Part shown: in pieces, positions 20,203 to 26,080 of the stretch | How positions within the stretch are numbered: position 1 is the first letter of the stretch | Layout: every line of letters starts with the position of its first letter | Source of the DNA: Leucogyrophana mollusca | Taxonomy: Eukaryota; Basidiomycota; Agaricomycetes; Boletales | DNA: 26,080 nt | NCBI GenBank assembly: GCA_021014945.1 | Contig: MU266654.1 | Location: 1-26,080 of the forward strand | Direction of reading: 5' to 3' | Position numbers and translations under genes: made by a program | Notes under the pieces: generated by a model | Seen by the model: the letters and a program-made list of their open reading frames with translations, nothing else | Database searches by the model: none | What the model was told of the DNA's origin: nothing

Positions 20203-23200
20203 GGAACGTCCCACCATCCACTCAGGAAATTCACGTGCAGCCCCTCAAAAAGAAGAAACGAGGGCGTCCACCGAGGTTGGGCCGCGAAGACACGTGGATA
20301 TTACCATCTTCAAGCGGCAGCCAGGGGAACCATCAGTCGCGTCGCCGTGTCAATCAGACATCGTACGCTATTGATAGCTCGGGATCGATTTCCGCTCGCA
20401 ACCAGACAATCACGCTTGCTTGCCCTGATACCAGCAGCACAGTGCCGGCGACCGCAGGTGAATGGGAAGATCACCCTTACTATGATCCGTCTCAGGAATA
20501 CTTCCCGGGTGATGCGCAGGGAGAAGATATCGAAACCTTACCTTCGAAGCGAAAACGCACTGCAGCGGTGAGAATTATGCAGTGCCTTCACAATTGATGA
20601 CTCACGTGTCTCCCCCCGGAAAGGATAACCCACTTCTTGTCTGGATTCCAGACCGTCAAACTTATTTAGACGAGTTTATTCGGCATGAAGGTCGAGGCCA
20701 CCATGGCCGCACAGGTTTTTGCAACGCATGCGGATCGGAATCTTCTCAATATTACCGGTGCGAAGACTGCTTCGGACAGGACATGCTTTGCAGTTCGTGT
20801 ACTGTGAAGCGGCATGCTGTCAACCCGCTTCACAGATTGAAGGTACGTGCGCGTTTGAAGTGATACAACTAGTGCTAACACGGCCATTATTTTCAGGTAT
20901 GGAACGGAACATTCTTTGAGCGCGCCTCGCTGAAGAAGCTCGGACTTCGAATTCAACTGGGACATCCCATCGGTGAAACCTGCCATCAGCCGGAGCGTGC
21001 ATTTGGAGACGCGTTTGTGGTTGTTGACAGCCAAGGTGTCCATGAAGTCGGGGTCGACTTCTGCGGGTGTGAGACTAATATTGGACTGTCGAAAGTCAAG
21101 CAGCTCCTCAGAGCGCGTTGGTTCCCATCGACGTCAGTCGACCCAAGGTCCGCAGCCACATTCCGCGTAATGGAAGAATATCAGCTTCTATCATTCGAGT
21201 CAAAGGTTTCGGCATACCAGTTTTACGATGCACTGGCACGACGAACCGACAACACAGGCCTGGCACCTCCCAGAGTGAGTCTGGCCGCAGATGGCAGCTG
21301 TCAATCTTACTGACGTGCTCATGAATAGGATCGATACGAAGCCTTCCTGCGAATGGTTCGAGAGTGGCGCCATCTCAAAATGCTGAAGCGCTCGGGTTGT
21401 GGTCACGATCCGGAGGGAGTCGAAGCGACTAAACAGGGCCAATGCGCAGTTTTGTGTCCAGCATGCCCGCACCCCGGGAAAAACCTGCCTGACGGCTGGG
21501 AGAGTATTTCTCCAGCAAAAAGGTATGTTTTCGTAACTCCAGCCATGACGCCTGCTGACTCATGTCTCAATAGGTGGATTTATGGACTGTTCATCGCGAT
21601 CGATGCCAATTTTCGCCTGAAGCGGAAGCATGTATCAAAGGACAGCGTCGACCCTGGACTTAGCTCCGGCTTGGCGTACTTTGTGCCCGAAGACGCCTTC
21701 AAGGCTCATCTCAAAGCAAACACTGGCCATGTCCAAGAGGTGCGTGACTGAGTACAGAGTACATGTAGTATGCTGATGTCGCCTCGCTCTGAAGAAGAGC
21801 ACCTGTGCGGGTCACAATGCCGTCAACATGGCTGACACCAAGTCAGACCGGGGACTCGCTGCGACTGGCGTTGGGACGGTTGATTGCGCTCGGCACAACA
21901 TGAAACTTCCAAATGGTGTAGGAGACCTTCAAAAAGGCGAAAGGTAGGTGTCGCCACTCATACTCTCGTCATTTTACATTCGCGCTAATAGTCGTCCTAG
22001 ATACGTTAATATGGATTATCTATTCTTTTCAGCCCTTCGAGGTACTACGCTCCAAGTGCTCAATTTATCGTACGACATTGCTTGTCAGTGGCACAAGCAC
22101 CTTTGGACAAGAATGCAGTTGCTGCCACCGGAAACGCATCTGGATATCACACGGAAAATAATCAACTTCTTCGTCCCTAAATTCCATCTCCCTGCTCATA
22201 TTCCAGAGTGTCAGACGGCCTTCTCGTTCAACTTCATCAAGGGCGTCGGTCGAACGGATGGGGAGGCTCCAGAGCGAGGATGGTCGAATATCAATCCGGT
22301 AGCCTCCAGTACAAAGGAAATGGGTCCCGGCGCTCGTCGTGATACACTGGACGACCACTTTGGGGACTGGAATTGGAAGAAAGTTGTAGCATTAGGTGAG
22401 AATCTTGAATGCGAATTTGCGTAATCACAAGCCCACTCTGAACAGGACGAACGACACTAAGAAAGTTTACCGAGGCGAAGGCAGAAGCTGCACGGCACCA
22501 AATAGCCTTTGAAGAGCTCAGCGCTGCACTTCCACCCGCCAGTGTTTTACATTGGAAGTCTGAGATCGAGAGTTGGGAGAACGATCGCTCTCAGCCCAAT
22601 CCATACGAAAGCAAGGTTCAGAGTAAGTACAACTTGGACACTGTCAGAGCGGCAACGCGTTCTTACGTTTCCATAGCTATCACGCAGGCTGCTGTGCGTT
22701 TGCAACTCGTCAGAGACGAGAGCGAAGAGCTCGCGCAGGGAACCAATCCATCAGTACACGTGGATGTGTCGCCCAGTGTCCTCGTCGCCAATGGAATCGA
22801 TTTGGAAGACCAGCAGTGAGTTTTTCAGTCTACAACCGATGCAAATTGTTGAGACCGACCCACGTAGACGCCGTCTAATGGATGAAAGGAAGACCCTTGG
22901 CATGCACGCAACAGATCATCAGAAAGCTCGGGTCCAGCAGCTCAGCAATTCGCTTCAACGGAAGATAGACGTGTGGACCAGCATCCAAGTGCTATACATG
23001 CCAGCCGTCTCTCTCCTGCGTGCTGCTGCGGCGGCCAAGGTTAAAGAGGGCGACGAGCCAGAAAAGACGGAAGAAATAAGGCTCTGGCTCCCTTCTGCGG
23101 TCGGACGTGCGGTTCCCTGCGATCGTCGTCTTCAGGACAACGAATGGCAGTTACGGTTCGCGCAGGCCGGCGATGCTCTCAACGACGTGCGTCGCTACGT

Positions 23201-23881
23201 TCGTCTCGAATCGTACTTGCTCAGTTTCAAGGATCGCAACCTTCGCGGGCAGGGCGCAAATACGAGAGCATGAAATACATTAGCAAAAGTGGCAGCCAGG
23301 CGGCTCTCGGCTGCATCAAAATACAATGACGCGCTCGCTGCGATGAAGGCCCTCGGAACCATTCTGGGGAAAGTCGGCTGGGAAGCAACGTTCCAGACGC
23401 TTGCAGCAAACGATATGCGGAGCATCCAAGACCTCCTGGCCGGCGAAACCGAAGGAACGAGGACGTTGTCATGGATCTGGAAAACAGCCGGGATCCTCTC
23501 AAAGCCAGATAGCGACGAGGGCCTTCAAGATGGTGAGAATTAATTCCACCGGATCGAACTCTCTACTAATCTATGCCTACAGCTATGAGGGTGGAGTGGT
23601 GCAAGTCGCGGGCGAGGGCAGCGAGATGGTCCGAAGAAGTTGAGCTACTAACAGAGGAGAGGCGACGGATACTAGCATTTTTAGGATGGCATGCAGGATG
23701 GTGGGATAACCAAGCGGAACGGCGTACTTTCGAGCAAGGCGTGGATATAGAGGCATTTGTGGCCTACGCTCGCCGTCAATCGTCCCTTAGGCGCCTTCTT
23801 GCGCAGCAGTTCGCGACTTTATGGCGTGAACCTTCGGCCTACCCTCACACGGCAACACCAGCGTCGAGTAGTATTGTATAG
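20203..23881 (+). CDS. KDZ-family transposase with an in-frame TGA at 23271
   Basis: Expected to mobilise the large element. Exons are 20203-20567, 20624-20842, 20897-21274, 21329-21522, 21574-21739, 21795-21943, 22001-22395, 22446-22622, 22677-22815, 22868-23532 and 23583-23881. All phases agree, giving 1,049 codons from 20203 plus a 5' exon. Order: KKKKRGRPPR AT-hook-like basic stretch; CxC-type zinc cluster from 20720 (CNAC...CEDC...CSSC...RH); then WNGTFF, FCGC, QLLRARWFPST, GHDP, CPACPHPG, DANFRLK, GHNAVNMADT, GVGTVDCARHNMK, SYDIACQW and GEAPERGWSNINP. All are hallmarks of the RNase H-fold KDZ core. TGA at codon ~863 interrupts the last fifth; the frame stays open and conserved-looking on both sides. 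Either the gene is broken there, or a 60-nt intron (GT 23224 to AG 23283) removes it at the cost of the FKDRNLRGQGANTRA block. Confidence 0.88.
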
Positions 23882-23985
23882 CTTAATTGTAACTACCTTA
23901 TCACATGAAAATGCCGAGCTTGTGGGTTTACCAGGAACCGGGAATGGAAAATAGACGCACATCGGAACAATGCTCAGGAGGGGGA

Positions 23986-24039
23986 TCGGGTACGCTCGCC
24001 TTAGAAGGGGAGTCAGGTACACGCGCCTCAGAAGGAGGC
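23986..24039 (+). repeat. Two 27-bp G-rich direct repeats
   Basis: Units at 23986-24012 and 24013-24039 share TC-GGTAC--CGCCT-AGAAGG. Further degenerate CCTCAGAAGGAG pieces follow to about 24085. Non-coding 3' flank of the transposase gene. Confidence 0.6.
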
Positions 24040-24160
24040 GGGTCAGAAGGGAGCGCAGGAATACCGCCTCAGAAGGAGCGCGCCACCTGACGCCGAGAAG
24101 CTGGCGGTACTGGGACCCCAGGGCACGGTGCTGATGCACAACTTCTGGAGGGACAGGAAA

Positions 24161-24216
24161 TTGTGCACCGCTGCTACATTGTAGGGAGTTGTGCACTACT
24201 GCTACATTGTAGGGCA
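24161..24216 (+). repeat. 28-bp tandem repeat beginning TTGTGCAC
   Basis: Two adjacent units (24161-24188, 24189-24216) match at 24 of 28 positions and share CTGCTACATTGTAGGG. Each starts with the TTGTGCA word of the element ends. Confidence 0.85.
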
Positions 24217-24234
24217 CTACAACCATAGGCGGAG

Positions 24235-24278
24235 TCATGCACAACAGTTTTATTACAATGCAGTGGATTCATGCACAA
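24235..24278 (-). repeat. Right end of the KDZ-type element: inverted TTGTGCATGA pair
   Basis: TCATGCACAA at 24235-24244 and TTCATGCACAA at 24268-24278. Read on the minus strand they form TTGTGCATGAATnnACTG...TTGTGCATGACT with 34-nt spacing. The left end has the same order with 36-nt spacing, so the two are imperfect terminal inverted repeats. Confidence 0.6.
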
Positions 24279-25534
24279 CTCCTCCAGCAACAGGTGGAAC
24301 ACTGAACACTGAATCAATGCTTGAGCCATGTGGCGTAATCATCGACTACAATCAACGAATCCTTCAAACTGATGTGCTCTGTCGGGGCTCATGTTCCATT
24401 TTGAAGGATACACTGTATGCTATCCATAATTCCGGTAAGCGAGCGGTTTGGGTTGTGCTCGCGGTGTCGTCGAAGCCCGAGCAGGTTGCCCAAGGTCGAT
24501 GCCGCGCTTTCTCCTCGGAGACTGTTTACTTTAGTATTCTGGGCTGAGTTCTTGATGTCATCGAGTTAGCTGCCTGGTCTGCTTTACCTTTCAGCAGTTA
24601 GACTGCAACCTATGCCTCTAAGTTGAGTGTTATTTGTTATTCTAAAGACGGCCTATCCTTGGCACCTCGCATCTACCCCTCCACAATAAAATCATAGTTC
24701 CTCATCTCCGTCGCTTGGGTATTAGCGACCCAGCCTCCCGATGGCAGGCTATTCCCTCTTATTCCATGTCGCTGGCTGTTGGTTATTGAGAGAAGTGGCA
24801 TCCAGGACGGCGGTGGTGTTCGAGACGGACGGAGGGACCGTGACCCACCTGGACCATCTGTTGACTGCTGTCATTGTCGGACGTGACAATCTGCCACGGT
24901 GACGAAGTGAGCGGATCTTGGGGCAGTCTTGGGGCGTATTTCCTTGGACATAACTACTTTTACAGGATAGTATTGACAAGGCACTTTTGTATACCCCGTC
25001 TACAGGGACCAGGCAGTTTTGACTATTCGCTGGATTCGACCTTTGCATCCCAATGTCGTCTCGAGAGTCGGCGTACCGGCTCGCACCGGCCCGTACTACT
25101 ACGAGCTTCACCACTACTAGACCCTGACCCACCAGAGTCCCGCGAACCCACCCAAATTGTTAACCGTTACCTTTGGGTTTAGCAAACGTACCCCGTCGCT
25201 GAAGTATGGACACCTCTTGCATTATTCGCTTCAAAGCACGATATTGGAGACCTGATAGTTCAAACCAGAGTACGGCTGCTGAACTCTTGTAACTGTAAGT
25301 ACTTGACCATTTCAGACAATCGGCAAAGGTGATGGAGCCTAATAACCACTGAACCAGATCGGCAAATACTTGTCCATGTCGTGACTCTGTTGGCGGACGG
25401 AATAGCACCGAGGGCACCACCCCAACTCCGGAATGCATAAAAGGGTACGTCGTAGTCATGCCAGAATCTAAGTTCCCCTCACCCCCCCCTCTTCCTTCGT
25501 CGTCGGCAGATCGCTGAATAGACGTTCTACCAGG
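24279..25534. other. Intergenic, no gene recognised; promoter of the next gene at its end
   Basis: Open frames at 24749-25132 (-), 24874-25182 (+) and 25160-25687 (-) overlap one another and show no domain. A TATA-like ATAAAAG at 25437-25443 and a CT-rich tract (about 25475-25500) precede the small secreted-protein gene. Confidence 0.5.
25437..25443 (+). promoter_or_regulatory. TATA-like box of the small secreted-protein gene
   Basis: ATAAAAG lies 92 bases upstream of ATG 25535 and is followed by a pyrimidine-rich tract (CACCCCCCCCTCTTCC). This arrangement is common in strongly expressed fungal promoters. Confidence 0.45.
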
Positions 25535-25768
25535 ATGTTTTCCAAGATCACCTTCGCTGCCCTTTTCTTTGTCGCCGTAGGCTTTGCCAATGCCGAGCGC
25601 GGTTGCCCAAAAAGTGAAGTGCGGAGCGGACCCTACGAGTTCTACGTCTATGCGGAGGCAAACTGGTGCGCAAAATGCCCTTACCACTGTTCTCGCATGC
25701 TGTTAACGCTGGGGCATCGCCATCATATTCTCGTCCCACCTGCAACCTGGTACGGGTCCTGCATCTGA
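25535..25768 (+). CDS. Small predicted secreted protein, 77 aa
   Basis: ATG 25535 opens a 77-codon intronless frame. Residues 1-20 (MFSKITFAALFFVAVGFANA) form a textbook signal peptide with an ANA cleavage site before Glu21. The mature ~57 residues contain five cysteines (24, 45, 48, 52, 76), with C-x2-C-x3-C in the middle. An odd number leaves one unpaired. The 3' part is compositionally different (HRHHILVPPATW) and might be intron read-through. The TATA-like box and CT-rich leader upstream support a real gene. It resembles mushroom small secreted, effector-like proteins in layout only; no family was recognised. Confidence 0.55.
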   Translation: MFSKITFAALFFVAVGFANAERGCPKSEVRSGPYEFYVYAEANWCAKCPYHCSRMLLTLGHRHHILVPPATWYGSCI

Positions 25769-25838
25769 GGCCATGCAAATGTATAAACCTATCAAGGGAG
25801 AGTGCACGACGTGTCTTCCGACATACATCCCTGCGAAG

Positions 25839-25995
25839 TCAGGCTATACTGTCATAATTGTGCATGAAAGTACTGTTATTGTAGTGAAATTAGTTGTGCA
25901 AGATTGACGGGCCCGAACGCACCGTGGTTTCATGCACCACTCCTTGGGGGTGAATCCGTACCGAAAATTGTTGTGCATGACTCTATACACTGTAC
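25839..25995 (+). repeat. Second copy of the element's left-end sequence (direct orientation)
   Basis: TCAGGCTATACTGTCAT (25839-25855) is identical to 12368-12384. It is again followed after two bases by TTGTGCATGAA (25858), a second TTGTGCA 36 nt later, an inverted TTTCATGCAC, and GTTGTGCATGACT near 25972. It is probably the left end of a related element that continues beyond the window, or a solo end. Confidence 0.65.
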
Positions 25996-26080
25996 ACAGG
26001 CATCCTGCAGCCTATCATGGTGCACCATCACCACCCCGGACAGCTGGGGCTGGGCCCTTTGAACTTCTCCATCAACCCCT

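Larger units (their letters stand above)
12368..24278. mobile_element. Large KDZ-family DNA transposon with accessory genes (inferred extent)
   Basis: The core evidence is the KDZ transposase gene at 20203-23881. The limits are inferred from paired clusters of TTGTGCATGA. On the left they are at 12387 and 12423; on the right, inverted, at 24235-24244 and 24268-24278. Spacing is 36 nt (left) and 34 nt (right), with similar sequence between. Four accessory genes lie between the ends, none of them obviously a housekeeping gene. The right end lacks the 17-bp TCAGGCTATACTGTCAT that borders the left end, so the true termini may differ by some tens of bases. No target duplication was recognised. Confidence 0.6.

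Noticed and set aside
12368..24278. TET/JBP oxygenase gene expected with KDZ elements
   Set aside because: I looked for the iron-binding HxD...H pattern in the element's open frames and found no convincing candidate.
25160..25687. 175-aa minus-strand frame opposite the secreted-protein gene
   Set aside because: No domain or splice support, and it overlaps the promoter and signal peptide of the better-supported plus-strand gene.
12368..25911. The 12368 and 25839 copies as LTRs of a retrotransposon
   Set aside because: Similarity spans only about 75-115 bp, the motif is also inverted at 24235-24278, and no reverse transcriptase or integrase was seen; the internal enzyme is a DNA transposase.

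Overview
The window comes from a filamentous mushroom-forming fungus (Basidiomycota, Agaricomycetes). The signs are short GT-AG introns of about 46-72 nt, a basidiomycete-type sesquiterpene synthase, a TKL-like protein kinase, a DUF6593-type protein, and hAT and KDZ (Kyakuja-Dileera-Zisupton) DNA transposons. No tRNA, rRNA, CRISPR or bacterial operon features were seen. All gene models were spliced by eye; wherever exon boundaries are given, reading-frame phase was checked across every junction.

Layout. Bases 1-3594 are a complete hAT transposon. It is bounded by 25-bp terminal inverted repeats (24/25 match) and carries a six-exon transposase with no internal stop. Bases 3595-5782 hold nothing I recognise. 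Bases 5783-6449 (+) encode a DUF6593-like protein in three exons. Bases 8488-10009 (+) encode a seven-exon protein kinase with all catalytic motifs intact. Bases 11049-12296 (-) encode a five-exon, 337-aa sesquiterpene synthase. Its Asp-rich motif is only readable if one intron uses a GC-AG boundary.

From about 12368 to 24278 lies what I interpret as one large KDZ transposon (~11.9 kb). Both ends carry clustered, inverted copies of TTGTGCATGA. Inside, from left to right, are: a 719-aa protein with two families of Pro-rich repeats (-); a divergently transcribed 95-aa gene sharing that protein's N-terminal fold pattern (+); a small protein with a basic N-terminus and a coiled C-terminus (-); a 222-aa protein with a C-terminal viroplasmin/RNase H1-N-like domain (-); poorly understood open frames at 18724-20152; and an 11-exon KDZ transposase (+) that carries one in-frame TGA late in the gene. 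The left end sits only 72 bp from the terpene synthase start codon.

Right of the element are low-information sequence, a small predicted secreted Cys-containing protein (25535-25768, +), and, from 25839, a second copy of the element's left-end sequence in direct orientation. That copy is probably the edge of another family member running out of the window.

Most notable: the accessory gene 13180-15563 encodes a six-residue repeat whose DNA is an array of GTTGTGCAT, the same word that marks the element's ends. This is either coincidence of codon use or a functional link between cargo gene and transposase-binding sites.
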